The notes beneath the pieces were generated by a model. It saw only the letters and a list, made by a program, of their open reading frames with translations, had not been told where the DNA came from and did no database searches. The translations under genes were made by a program, and so were the position numbers. Of a DNA stretch of 32,899 nucleotides, positions 15,948-26,120 are shown piece after piece. Position 1 is the stretch's first letter. Every line of letters begins with the position of its first letter. Source of the stretch: Holdemanella porci (GTDB lineage: Bacteria; Bacillota_I; Bacilli_A; Erysipelotrichales; Erysipelotrichaceae); the NCBI RefSeq assembly GCF_009696075.1, contig NZ_VUMR01000014.1, positions 1 to 32,899 on the forward strand. Reading direction: 5' to 3'.

Positions 15948-16693
15948 TCTATTATTTCTGGGATTACTTGGATTTGATGTTTTTCTTCTTTGGTTAATGG
16001 GTTTGAAATAAATACATCTACTTCTTTGAATTTACAGTACGTGTATTCAGGTTGTGCATTAAATTTATTTTTGTCAGTTACCACAATGATTTTTTCACTT
16101 TGTTGAAGAATGTGTCGCTTTAGTTCATATTCATTTTCATAAGTAGTAAATCCATTGTTGTCTTTAAATCCTTTAGTTCCTAAAATCGCAACATCAATAT
16201 GAATATAATCGATAGTTTCACTGGCGAAGTTTCCATAAGAGCGATAGGCATTGTTGGAAATGTTTCCACCAATCAAAATAACGTGCATATTTAGTTTAGC
16301 GCATTTATAGGCTACAAAAATGGAGTTTGTCACAATCGTAATATTATGAAAGGATTGAAGAAAGGGAATACCTGCTTGACATGTACTACCGGCATCTAAA
16401 TAGACAACCATTCCTTCTTTGATAAAGGTGCAAGTTTGCTTCATGATTTGTTTCTTTTCTTCAATATATTCTTGATTTCTTAATGAAATGGGCATTTCAT
16501 CAGGTTCTTCTAAAAGCAGCGCATAGCCATGCTCTTTTTTAATGATTTTAGAATTTTCGAGTTCAATAATATCTTTACGAATGGTTTCACTTGAAATTTG
16601 AAAGTAATCTGATAAATCGGATATCTTGATTTTTGGATGTTCCTGTAGAAGTTGGCGAACCTTGAATTGTCTTTCATCTTTCCTTTTTGACAT
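15935..16693 (-). CDS. DeoR/GlpR-family transcription regulator (second of a pair)
   Basis: 252-aa repressor-type protein. The N-terminal DeoR winged helix (about residues 5-57) contains KISDLSDYFQISSETIRKDI. The DeoRC sugar-phosphate domain follows, with YLDAGSTC, IVTNSI, IGGNISNNAYRSYGNFA and VTDKNKF. These regulators usually respond to a phosphorylated sugar. It starts 3 bases after the stop of its paralogue at 16697-17464, so both are on one mRNA. The two proteins share the same layout throughout, which indicates tandem duplication and divergence. No sugar operon lies directly next to it, so the target is not evident. Confidence 0.9.
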   Translation of the reverse strand: MSKRKDERQFKVRQLLQEHPKIKISDLSDYFQISSETIRKDIIELENSKIIKKEHGYALLLEEPDEMPISLRNQEYIEEKKQIMKQTCTFIKEGMVVYLDAGSTCQAGIPFLQSFHNITIVTNSIFVAYKCAKLNMHVILIGGNISNNAYRSYGNFASETIDYIHIDVAILGTKGFKDNNGFTTYENEYELKRHILQQSEKIIVVTDKNKFNAQPEYTYCKFKEVDVFISNPLTKEEKHQIQVIPEIIEAEV

Positions 16694-16696
16694 AAG

Positions 16697-17464
16697 CTAC
16701 ACCTGTGTGACTTTCTTGACTGTTTTTACAACATCATATTGTTCTGGTGTCAAATGGTTTGTGATAAATTCATCGAACTCATTAAATTTACAAAAGGCAT
16801 AAGGCGCAATGTCTGCCTTATTATTGACTTTACTTGCATCACTGATCATGATTTTTTTTGCGGATTGATTCATAACGTGGCGTTTAAAACCAAGTTCATC
16901 GGCAGAAATGGTGGTAAATCCATGACTCTTTTCAGTGAAAGCATCTGTTCCCATGATGGCTAAATCAATGTTTAAATGGTCGATGATTTCGGTCGCAAAA
17001 TGCCCATAGGTTCTTTTTCCTATATTGAATAATAAACCACCAGCCATTATGATATTTAAATTCATGTTGGCACATTCATAAGCTACAAGAATAGAATTGG
17101 TGACAATGGTGATGTCGCTTTTGTTTTGTAAGGCGCTTATGGCCGTTAAAATCGTGCTTCCAGAATCCAAATATACGGTCATGCCATTTTCGATTCGGCT
17201 AAATGCTTCTAGGGCTACAATTTTTTTCATTTCCTTATTTTTTTGTGCTTTTAACTCGACAAATGTTTCGACAGAAGAACTTTGAATTTTGGCGTAGCCA
17301 TGTTCTCGAACTAATATTTTTCTTTCTTGTAGTTCATCTAAATCCTTACGTAGTGTTTCTGGGGTGACAGAAAGTAATTTAGCGAGTTCTGCGACTTTTA
17401 TTTTTTCTTTTTCTTCAAGAATTTGACGAATTTGAAGTTGTCTTTCTTCTTTTTTCTTTGACAT
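16697..17464 (-). CDS. DeoR/GlpR-family transcription regulator (first of a pair)
   Basis: 255-aa regulator with the same architecture: DeoR helix-turn-helix at about residues 5-57 (KVAELAKLLSVTPETLRKDL) and a DeoRC domain with YLDSGSTI, IVTNSI, MAGGLLFNIGKRTYGHFA and ISDASK. It has an AAAGGTGA site before the ATG. Its promoter lies in the 156-bp gap shared with the divergent small gene at 17621, where two direct repeats could serve as binding sites for autoregulation. Two near-identical domain plans in a row could form a heteromer or give two sugar-phosphate specificities. Confidence 0.9.
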   Translation of the reverse strand: MSKKKEERQLQIRQILEEKEKIKVAELAKLLSVTPETLRKDLDELQERKILVREHGYAKIQSSSVETFVELKAQKNKEMKKIVALEAFSRIENGMTVYLDSGSTILTAISALQNKSDITIVTNSILVAYECANMNLNIIMAGGLLFNIGKRTYGHFATEIIDHLNIDLAIMGTDAFTEKSHGFTTISADELGFKRHVMNQSAKKIMISDASKVNNKADIAPYAFCKFNEFDEFITNHLTPEQYDVVKTVKKVTQV

Positions 17465-17496
17465 GTTTTCACCTTTTTCTTTTTGAATCCAATTAA

Positions 17497-17502
17497 ATTA
17501 TA
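17497..17502 (-). promoter_or_regulatory. -10 element of the DeoR pair
   Basis: A perfect TATAAT on the minus strand, 33 bases before the DeoR start codon. The -35 region is poor, which would suit a regulated promoter. Confidence 0.4.
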
Positions 17503-17528
17503 AACGAAATGTTTTGAAAATAGAATAA

Positions 17529-17563
17529 AAAGTGGGAATACAAATAATTTGAAAGTGGGTAAT
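17529..17563 (+). repeat. Pair of direct repeats in the divergent intergenic region
   Basis: AAAGTGGGAAT (17529-17539) and AAAGTGGGTAAT (17552-17563) start 23 bases apart, about two helical turns. They lie between the DeoR -10 and the promoter of the small gene. DeoR-type proteins often bind repeated half-sites, so an operator is possible. Confidence 0.4.
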
Positions 17564-17577
17564 GAATTCAATATTGT
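17549..17577 (+). promoter_or_regulatory. Candidate promoter of the first small paralogous gene
   Basis: TTGAAA (17549-17554), a 17-base spacer, TATTGT (17572-17577). The second direct repeat overlaps its -35. Confidence 0.35.
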
Positions 17578-17620
17578 TTCTGTGCATAATGAGATTGTCT
17601 AAAGAAAGTATGTGATAGAT

Positions 17621-17854
17621 ATGGAAGTTCGATTAAATCCGGTTGAATTTGCGAAGTCAATGATGAAAAAGAAGAAACAATTGATTCCCATACCGATTGT
17701 TTTAGATAATGGAATTGCCGGTATTGTGTATGGATATTATGAAGGTGAGGATTTTTATTATTTGGATCGACTTGATGGTGATGTTTCTAAAAAAAGAAGA
17801 ATTAAGAAAAATGAATGTAATGGAATTGAGACAAGAAATAGCGTTAAAGATTAA
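17621..17854 (+). CDS. Small protein of unknown function (paralogue A)
   Basis: Unrecognised 77-aa protein, basic and without membrane segment. It aligns over its whole length with the next gene: an N-terminal V-x-L-x-P-x-x-F-A, a central VLD-x-G, and YYLDR near residue 50. The C-terminus is shorter and lysine-rich. The start is uncertain: ATG at 17621 has only a weak site, while GTG at 17612 would add three residues and sits closer to AAAGAAAG. The pattern of short strands suggests a small beta domain, but no function can be assigned. Confidence 0.6.
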   Translation: MEVRLNPVEFAKSMMKKKKQLIPIPIVLDNGIAGIVYGYYEGEDFYYLDRLDGDVSKKRRIKKNECNGIETRNSVKD

Positions 17855-17938
17855 AATTTTTGTAGCCAACTCAAATTGAAATAAAATATTTTGAATCGTA
17901 AATAAAAACTTGGAAAACCAAAAATATAAACTAGACTA

Positions 17939-17967
17939 TTGAGGAGAATCTATAATTTATACATAAT
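17939..17967 (+). promoter_or_regulatory. Candidate promoter of the second small paralogous gene
   Basis: TTGAGG (17939-17944), a 17-base spacer, CATAAT (17962-17967), 25 bases before the start. A separate TATAAT at 17951-17956 is an alternative -10. Confidence 0.4.
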
Positions 17968-17992
17968 GCAAGTGTCAAAGGGGGTATAAGAA

Positions 17993-18277
17993 ATGCGTAC
18001 TGTCGTCCATCTTGAACCAGAAGATTTCGCAAGAGAATTAGTTCATAATCCAAAAAATGTTTATGCCAGAACGTATGTCCTCGATTGTGGGCTTGCCGTA
18101 GTCATTTATATGTGTCAAGATTCGCATTTCCTATACTACTTAGACAGACCGGATTGTTCGAAGGAAAAAAAGGACATTCTGAAATCAATGAATTTTTATG
18201 AACTGCATGCCGAAATCTATCGTAAGGTCAATTTAGATAATCGTCTTCGTGAAAGACAAAAAGACCCAAGCTGCTGA
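17993..18277 (+). CDS. Small protein of unknown function (paralogue B)
   Basis: Unrecognised 94-aa protein with a strong ribosome binding site (AAAGGGGGT). It is a clear paralogue of the 77-aa protein before it, at roughly 30% identity by eye over 65 residues: V-x-L-x-P-x-x-FA at the start, YVLDCGLAVVIY in the centre, YYLDR at about residue 50. It then has an extra C-terminal helix rich in Arg, Lys and Glu. No signal peptide. Each copy appears to have its own promoter, so they may be expressed under different conditions. Confidence 0.65.
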   Translation: MRTVVHLEPEDFARELVHNPKNVYARTYVLDCGLAVVIYMCQDSHFLYYLDRPDCSKEKKDILKSMNFYELHAEIYRKVNLDNRLRERQKDPSC

Positions 18278-18286
18278 CTTGGGTTT
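18263..18286. terminator. Bidirectional terminator between small gene B and pgeF
   Basis: ACCCAAG (18263-18269) pairs with CTTGGGT (18277-18283). Rightward it is followed by TTATTT; leftward by CTTTTTG. It contains the small gene's stop and abuts the pgeF stop. Confidence 0.7.
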
Positions 18287-19058
18287 ATTTAATGTATCCG
18301 AAGGTAAAGTGTTCGCCTGTTTGTTTATCGTTACGATAGCTAAAACATGTATCGAACTCTTTTTTTGTATCATATTTGCTTGAATGAATGTTTTTCTCTG
18401 GAATACCTAATTCTTTACACATTTCAATGTTAATACCTTGATTATCAATATAGGCTTTTTCATTTGGCATATAGCGAATGAATGGTGTCGTATCAATGCT
18501 GATTTGTTTCATTTGTTCAACAACTTCCATACCTACTTCTAAAGAATCAAATTGAATGCTTGGAGAAAAATATATGTGACAGGATTCAGGGTGAATCAAA
18601 TCTTTTTCGATTAATTCGCTCAAGCATTTTTTAGTGATTTCTAAAGTGGTTCCTTTCCATCCGGAATGAATGGCGCATATGCATGGTGTTGTTTCATCAA
18701 CCACGAGAATACCTAAACAATCCGCGGTAAATACGCCAATTAGAATGTTTGGCTCTGTCGTATATACGGCATCTACATTCATAATGCTTGTATATTTGTC
18801 ATAGGCACCCTTACCTTTATCACTAGAAGTAACGTGGGCCATGTTGTTTGTGTGCTTTTGCCAAGGAAGTGCCCAATGATCTAGAGGCATATTTAATTCT
18901 TCAGCTAATCTTTTGCGGTTGATCATAACAGCTTCTGGATCGATACACACATGGAGTGCGGTATTGTTCTTTTCAGGAAGTGTTATATCTTTTAGTGTAG
19001 TAGCACCAAATATGTGTTCGTTATTGATATGAATAATTTTATTTGTTTGAATAGACAT
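18285..19058 (-). CDS. pgeF: PgeF/YfiH-family (laccase-domain) protein
   Basis: 257-aa protein of the Cu-oxidase_4 (YfiH) family. Members were called polyphenol oxidases; the E. coli one is a peptidoglycan-editing factor, and others act as purine nucleosidases. Metal-site motifs are present: WQKHTN, FTADCLGILVVD and CAIHSGWKGT, giving the His-Cys-His set. The ATG at 19058 has GGAG 9 bases ahead and overlaps the upstream gene by 20 bases; the longer open frame to 19226 only runs back through that gene. It is the last gene of a leftward operon. Confidence 0.88.
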   Translation of the reverse strand: MSIQTNKIIHINNEHIFGATTLKDITLPEKNNTALHVCIDPEAVMINRKRLAEELNMPLDHWALPWQKHTNNMAHVTSSDKGKGAYDKYTSIMNVDAVYTTEPNILIGVFTADCLGILVVDETTPCICAIHSGWKGTTLEITKKCLSELIEKDLIHPESCHIYFSPSIQFDSLEVGMEVVEQMKQISIDTTPFIRYMPNEKAYIDNQGINIEMCKELGIPEKNIHSSKYDTKKEFDTCFSYRNDKQTGEHFTFGYIK

Positions 19059-19539
19059 TTGTAATTTCTCCAATATATACATAGTGCAAATCATCAAGTG
19101 GATAATTTTTTTCGTAAATTTCAGGCAATAAGAAATGTTCTTTTTCGAGTTTTCCAACATAGAGCTTCTTACAAATAAAGACTTCTTTAGCTTCTTTAAA
19201 TGTAGGATTTCCATCAACCATTTCAATGTGGAAGTTCACATTTGAAATTTTATCTTCATCCTTACCTGATTTAGTACCTAAGTAAGATAGTTCTTTATGC
19301 TTATCATCAAAGAAGGATAGGGTGAACGTCTCACTTTCATCGACGAATTCTTTTGTGTATCTTTGTGGACGAATAAAGATAATCGCAACATCCTTATTCC
19401 ATAAGTGACCAAGTGTCCCCCATGATGCTGTCATAGTGTTGGTTTTACCGTTTTTTGCAGCACTGATAAGTAGCCAGTCTTTTCCAACCTTATCAAAAGG
19501 ATTGAAGTTTAGACTATGAATATCAACTTTTTCAAACAT
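19039..19539 (-). CDS. Flavin reductase family protein
   Basis: 166-aa FMN-binding split-barrel protein. The N-terminal half has the pattern LLISAAKNGKTNTMTASWGTLG, where substrate and flavin contact, then IFIRPQRYT and TLSFF. Such proteins reduce free flavin or act as small flavin-dependent reductases; the partner is unknown. It has a very good AGGAGGG site. It overlaps pgeF by 20 bases and lies 12 bases after the DUF975 gene, so the three are probably one leftward transcript. Confidence 0.88.
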   Translation of the reverse strand: MFEKVDIHSLNFNPFDKVGKDWLLISAAKNGKTNTMTASWGTLGHLWNKDVAIIFIRPQRYTKEFVDESETFTLSFFDDKHKELSYLGTKSGKDEDKISNVNFHIEMVDGNPTFKEAKEVFICKKLYVGKLEKEHFLLPEIYEKNYPLDDLHYVYIGEITNVYSNK

Positions 19540-19551
19540 ATATAATCCCTC

Positions 19552-20238
19552 CTATATTTTCTGTTTTAAAATCAAATAAACTTCAGCTTTTGTTGCTTCT
19601 GGATATGGTTGTACAAATAGAAGTCCAATTCCGCAACAAAGTGCACCTAAAATGGTCCACCCTAAAAAAGATAAATCTAGAACGAAGAGGTTTACCTTTT
19701 GTCCTGTTGTCATTTGTTTGGACAAAGAGAAGGCTTCATCCGCCGAAAGATTTGGATTTTCTGCCAATAGATATGGAATCATAGAATATTCGTAAGCTTT
19801 AATAACTCCAGGTACTATAAATAAGAATAGCCATAGTAGGGTTTTTAAATCCATCAAAAACATAATTTTTACCACATTTAAATAGTTACCTTTAAAACCA
19901 CTAAAGATTTCACCAAGTTCAGGATTTTCGACATGGTTCTTAATAAAATATCTATTTTTTCCAACTACAATAACATTACCAATAAAGATTGTATAGAAGA
20001 TTCCAAGGATACTGGCGACAGAAATAAAGGAATAAAATATATATTGGAAATTAGAGGAATAAAATATGGGTGAAGTATCGTAAGATATGTTGTTTGATGC
20101 AAAGTCTTGTACTCTTTCAATAATCGTTGTTTTTTCACCAGTTAATATTCCTGTAAGCAGTGTTACCACAAACATTTTCCAATAGTTTCGTTTCATTATG
20201 AGTTTAGCTTGTTCTTTAACTTGTTGTCGATTCCACAT
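19552..20238 (-). CDS. DUF975 family membrane protein
   Basis: 228-aa integral membrane protein. The N-terminal WNRQQVKEQAKLIMKRNYWKM and the later VPGVIKAYEYSMIPYLLAENP, together with LSADEAFSLSKQMT, are typical of DUF975. About four to five membrane segments lie at 20-40, 75-100, 130-165 and 185-215. The function of this family is unknown. The start at 20238 has GAAGGTG 7 bases ahead; the frame extends upstream without one. It begins the leftward operon with flavin reductase and pgeF. Confidence 0.82.
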   Translation of the reverse strand: MWNRQQVKEQAKLIMKRNYWKMFVVTLLTGILTGEKTTIIERVQDFASNNISYDTSPIFYSSNFQYIFYSFISVASILGIFYTIFIGNVIVVGKNRYFIKNHVENPELGEIFSGFKGNYLNVVKIMFLMDLKTLLWLFLFIVPGVIKAYEYSMIPYLLAENPNLSADEAFSLSKQMTTGQKVNLFVLDLSFLGWTILGALCCGIGLLFVQPYPEATKAEVYLILKQKI

Positions 20239-20252
20239 AGAAGCACCTTCTT

Positions 20253-20280
20253 CCTTATGTTTTAATTTTATCACATAAGG
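20253..20280. repeat. Inverted repeat upstream of the DUF975 gene
   Basis: CCTTATGT (20253-20260) and ACATAAGG (20273-20280) form perfect 8-bp arms 12 bases apart, 15-42 bases before the start codon. It is a candidate operator or leader hairpin; no protein that binds it is evident. Confidence 0.4.
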
Positions 20281-20619
20281 AAATGAATGATGTGGAAAAG
20301 ATAGATGATTGTATGGTTGATGTATTTTTGTAATGCGTATGTCTAAAATAAGAAAACCATTCTAGTGTTGGCGTCTAGAATGGTTTCTTTTGTTTATTTT
20401 AATTTTTTTAGGAGAGAGATATGAATATTGGTTTATTTTTATATTCATTGCCTTATCTTTAAGGCACTTATAGAATAACATCCCATGTTGTCATAATTTT
20501 AGTATAACTTTGGTAAATCTTGTGAAATCAAAATGAATTATGTGAAATTATCAAAATATGCATCTTTTCTAAAATTCCCTTGTTTTTCGTATTAGAAAGA
20601 GAAGAAAAGAGGAATCATC
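20281..20619. other. 339-bp region without a clear gene
   Basis: No recognisable gene. It holds one strong hairpin (20354-20386, listed separately) and two tiny open frames with possible ribosome binding sites: 16 codons from 20285 and 13 codons from 20421 (GGAGAG upstream). A small hairpin GCCTT/AAGGC lies at 20450-20465. It could carry a short RNA or be decayed sequence linked to the broken Rpn-like gene. Confidence 0.35.
20354..20386. terminator. Strong hairpin, orphan terminator
   Basis: Perfect 12-bp stem AAACCATTCTAG (20354-20365) / CTAGAATGGTTT (20375-20386). T-rich sequence follows on both strands. No gene lies directly upstream on either strand, so what it terminates is unknown. Confidence 0.6.
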
Positions 20620-21370
20620 TTGAATTCGATGGATATTGAGTCTAAGAAGTTTTTAGGGCAACCCAAAAGCTTTGTCTCAATCTTCAATGCACTTTTATTT
20701 GATGGACATCCAGTGTTAAAGCCTGAATATCTTAAGGATGAAAACAGTGAACTTGTCATGAATGTTTCGAGTAAGCATGTGGATATCATCAAGCGGTATG
20801 AGGATGGTACTTATTTAGATTTGTTCGTGATTGAAAGTCAAAGCTATGTCGATCCGTCTATGGTCGCAAGAGTCATGGAATATGAAAGTGTTGCTCGTAT
20901 GCGTTATATTTGTCAAAACCTTAAGAAGCATGTACCTATGATTTTAACAGTCGCCTTATATGTGGGTGAATCCAAGTGGAATGCTGCTAAAAGATTGAGC
21001 TAAACACAAATCACAAGTATAATACAGGTGAAAAGGCAACACAGGACTTTTTTGATCTATTGCGTATAATCTATAGAAAGCAGATTTTAAAAGAAGATCT
21101 AGATCGAGAGCTTAATCGTGATGCATTGTATTTTGCGTATGTAGTAACAAAGAACAAAGAGTTATTGAATATCTACCAGAAAAGCGAGAAGAGAGATGTA
21201 AAAGTGTGTAGAGCATTAGATGAAATGTTTGAAGAATGAACAAAGGCATTGCACTAAATCAATTTGAAGTGTATCAAGCTATACTGGACAAAGGCTTCAC
21301 TGTTAAAGCTATCGCATCCATTTTCTCAGTGAGTGAAGAATCGATTAAAGAATTTTTGATTTATGTTTAG
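20620..21370 (+). pseudogene. Rpn/PD-(D/E)XK nuclease-type gene, degraded
   Basis: Remnant of the Rpn-family (transposase-like nuclease) group. The first part (20620-21003, TTG start after AGAGGA) has the N-terminal domain with the E-x-Q nuclease-type motif in DLFVIESQSYVDP, then stops. Coding resumes in another frame at about 20990 with EKATQDFFDLLRIIYRKQ and runs to a TGA at 21239. A third piece from ATG 21236 (44 codons, overlapping that stop as ATGA) reads like the usual C-terminal helix-turn-helix segment, ending at 21370. Compared with intact relatives, some central residues also seem missing. Rpn genes are recombination-promoting and often decay. Confidence 0.65.
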
Positions 21371-21413
21371 TTAAGGGTACGAATATTTGTATCCTTATTT
21401 TTTTGGTTGAAAT

Positions 21414-21440
21414 TTAGCACTCAATTGTTGACGGTGCTAA
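21414..21440 (+). promoter_or_regulatory. CIRCE operator of the hrcA operon
   Basis: TTAGCACTC (21414-21422), 9 bases, CGGTGCTAA (21432-21440). The left arm is perfect; the right arm departs from GAGTGCTAA at two positions. It overlaps the -35, as expected for HrcA repression. An extra half-site GAGTGCTAG lies at 21475-21483. Confidence 0.9.
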
Positions 21441-21455
21441 AAATTGTGATATACT
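21428..21455 (+). promoter_or_regulatory. Promoter of hrcA-grpE-dnaK-dnaJ
   Basis: TTGACG (21428-21433), a 16-base spacer, TATACT (21450-21455) with a TGA extension just before it. It lies 44 bases ahead of hrcA and inside the CIRCE region. Confidence 0.75.
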
Positions 21456-21498
21456 AATACCAGACAAGGAAAATGAGTGCTAGAAGGAGGTCTTCACA

Positions 21499-22531
21499 AT
21501 GGAAATCACACAACGTCAAAAGATAATCTTTAAAACAATAGTTGAAGAGTTTACTCGTTGTGCAGAACCAGTTGGTTCGAAGACTTTGATGGAACTTCTA
21601 GATTTCCCGGTTTCATCTGCAACCATCCGTAATGAGATGGCGACACTTGAGAAGTTAGGGCTGTTAGAGAAGACACATACTTCGAGTGGTCGAATTCCGA
21701 GTCAAAAAGGCTACAGGTACTATGTTGAACATCTTATGGAAACGGATTTGGATGCTTCTACAAAGAATGCTTTACAGCAAGTCTTTAGTGAAAGGCATTA
21801 TTCGTTAGAAGAAGTTGTTCAAAAGAGCTGTGATATTTTGTCGCACATGACAAATTTGACCAGTGTTGTTCTAGGACCTGATAGCAGGCATCAGACTTTA
21901 CAGCATGTACAGTTGATTCCGATCAACAATCAAAGTGCTGTTGCGATTATTGTCACAGATCAAGGACATACAGAAAATAAAGTGTTCCAATTTGGTACAG
22001 ATGTGTCCATGCAGGATATTCAAAATTGCACAGATTTATTAAATGACCAGCTAGTGGGAACGCCAATTGAAGATGTTGTTGACAAAATGAAAGAAATTGA
22101 ACCAATGATGGCAGCAAAACTTGTTCGACATGAAGTTTTGTTTGAAGCGTTCGTTTCAGCCTTTATGCGATTTGCGACAGAGAAAGTTGCGGTTTCTGGA
22201 CGAAGCAATATGTTGTATCAGCCAGAGTTCAGTGACATCAACAAGTTGAAACAAATGATGCGTATATTGGAAAATGGAAACTTATTCCATCAATGGACGG
22301 ATCAAGAGGGAAATGTAGCAATCCAGATTAGTGAAAGAAACGAGTTGTTACAAATCGGAGATTGTTCAGTATTAACGACAAAATTCCATTATAACAGCGA
22401 TGAGGAAGGACAATTAATGGTTGTTGGTCCAAATCGAATGCAATATTCCAAGGTCGTAGCCTTGATGGATTATATGTCAAATGTCATCGAAGACGTCTTT
22501 GGGACAGACAAAGATAAGGGAGGTGCCAACG

Positions 22532-22551
<20 letters not shown>
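21499..22551 (+). CDS. hrcA: Heat-inducible transcription repressor HrcA
   Basis: 350-aa repressor that binds CIRCE and controls the chaperone operon, with GroEL usually needed to fold it. The N-terminal winged helix (about residues 1-75) includes EPVGSKTLMELLDFPVSSAT and SGRIPSQKGYRYYV; the HrcA C-terminal dimerisation domain follows. It has an AAGGAGGT site. CIRCE and the promoter lie just upstream, so it autoregulates. The 3' end overlaps grpE by 20 bases, so the two should be translationally coupled. Confidence 0.95.
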
Positions 22552-24905
<2,354 letters not shown>

Positions 24906-24923
24906 AATAAATAAGCAACATTT

Positions 24924-24948
24924 GAAGTTCTAGCCCCGCTAGAACTTC
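24924..24948 (+). other. Hairpin between dnaK and dnaJ
   Basis: Perfect 10-bp stem GAAGTTCTAG (24924-24933) / CTAGAACTTC (24939-24948) with a CCCCG loop. No T run follows, so it is a poor terminator; it may slow or protect the mRNA and lower dnaJ relative to dnaK. Confidence 0.55.
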
Positions 24949-24972
24949 TTCGTATCGTATGGAGGGATTCAC

Positions 24973-26085
24973 ATGGCAGAAAAACGTGACTATTATGAAG
25001 TGCTTGGCGTCAGCAAAAGTGCTACACCAGATGAAATTAAAAAGGCCTATCGAAAATTGGCCATGAAATATCACCCCGATCGAAATCATGAACCTGGAGC
25101 TGAAGATAAGTTCAAGGAAATCAATGAAGCTTATGAAGTATTAAGCGATGAGAAAAAACGTGCAACATATGATCAATTTGGTCATGCAGGTATGGATGGA
25201 GCCTTTGGACAAGGTGGTGGATTCTCTGGAGGATTCACAGATTTTGGCGATTTAGGAGACATCTTCGGTTCGTTCTTTGGTGGAGGATTTGGCGGTGGAG
25301 GATCTCGCCGTTCAAGTAACCAGCCTCGACAAGGACAAGACCGTTACATGCAGATGCGCATTGATTTCATGGATTCAATTTTTGGTAAAACAGAAACGAT
25401 TTCATTGGATGTGGATGAAACATGTAAACACTGTAACGGATCTGGAGCTGAAAACCCAAGTGATGTGCAGACATGTCCTACATGCCATGGTTCTGGATAT
25501 GTTATGTCTCAACAAAGAACACCATTTGGTGTGATTCAGCAACAAAGCGTATGTCCAGATTGTCATGGTACAGGTAAGAAAGTTACACGTTCATGCTCAC
25601 ATTGTCATGGTAAAGGCTATGAGCACCGTCGTGTAAAACTAGATATTAAGATTCCAGCAGGCATTCAATCAGGTCAACAGATTCGTATTCCTGGAAAAGG
25701 TGAAAGAGGAACAAATGGAGGGCCTAATGGCGATTTATACATCGAAATTATGGTTACGCCACATCCAACTTTCAAACGCGAAGACAACAATATCTTCATT
25801 AAAGTTCCAATCAGTTCAATTGATGCGACAATTGGATGTACGATTCAAGTACCAACAGTATATGGCGATGTAGAATTGAAAATTCCTGAAGGAACACAGC
25901 CAAACACTAAGTTCCGTCTAAAAGGAAAAGGTGTAAAATCTCGTTCAGGACAAGGGGATGAATTTGTAGAAGTACAGGTTGAAATTCCACGTAAAGTATC
26001 TCGCAGAGAAAGAGAGCTATATGAAGAATTAAAATCAGGACAATCTGAATCTCCTTTTGAAAGATTTAAAAGAGCATTTAAGTAA
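24973..26085 (+). CDS. dnaJ: Co-chaperone DnaJ (Hsp40)
   Basis: 370-aa type I DnaJ. The J domain (residues 5-70) has HPD in KYHPDRN. A Gly/Phe-rich linker follows (about 75-115). Four zinc-binding repeats are complete: [32 protein letters not shown]. The C-terminal substrate-binding domains complete the protein. GGAGGG lies 7 bases before the ATG. It is the last gene of the hrcA operon and stimulates DnaK ATPase. Confidence 0.97.
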   Translation: MAEKRDYYEVLGVSKSATPDEIKKAYRKLAMKYHPDRNHEPGAEDKFKEINEAYEVLSDEKKRATYDQFGHAGMDGAFGQGGGFSGGFTDFGDLGDIFGSFFGGGFGGGGSRRSSNQPRQGQDRYMQMRIDFMDSIFGKTETISLDVDETCKHCNGSGAENPSDVQTCPTCHGSGYVMSQQRTPFGVIQQQSVCPDCHGTGKKVTRSCSHCHGKGYEHRRVKLDIKIPAGIQSGQQIRIPGKGERGTNGGPNGDLYIEIMVTPHPTFKREDNNIFIKVPISSIDATIGCTIQVPTVYGDVELKIPEGTQPNTKFRLKGKGVKSRSGQGDEFVEVQVEIPRKVSRRERELYEELKSGQSESPFERFKRAFK

Positions 26086-26089
26086 ACGA

Positions 26090-26120
26090 AAAGAGCAATT
26101 TATTGCTCTTTCTTTTTTTT
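26090..26120. terminator. Terminator of the dnaK operon (bidirectional)
   Basis: AAAGAGCAA (26090-26098) pairs perfectly with TTGCTCTTT (26103-26111), followed by CTTTTTTTT. It also covers the end of the facing thioesterase gene. Confidence 0.88.
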
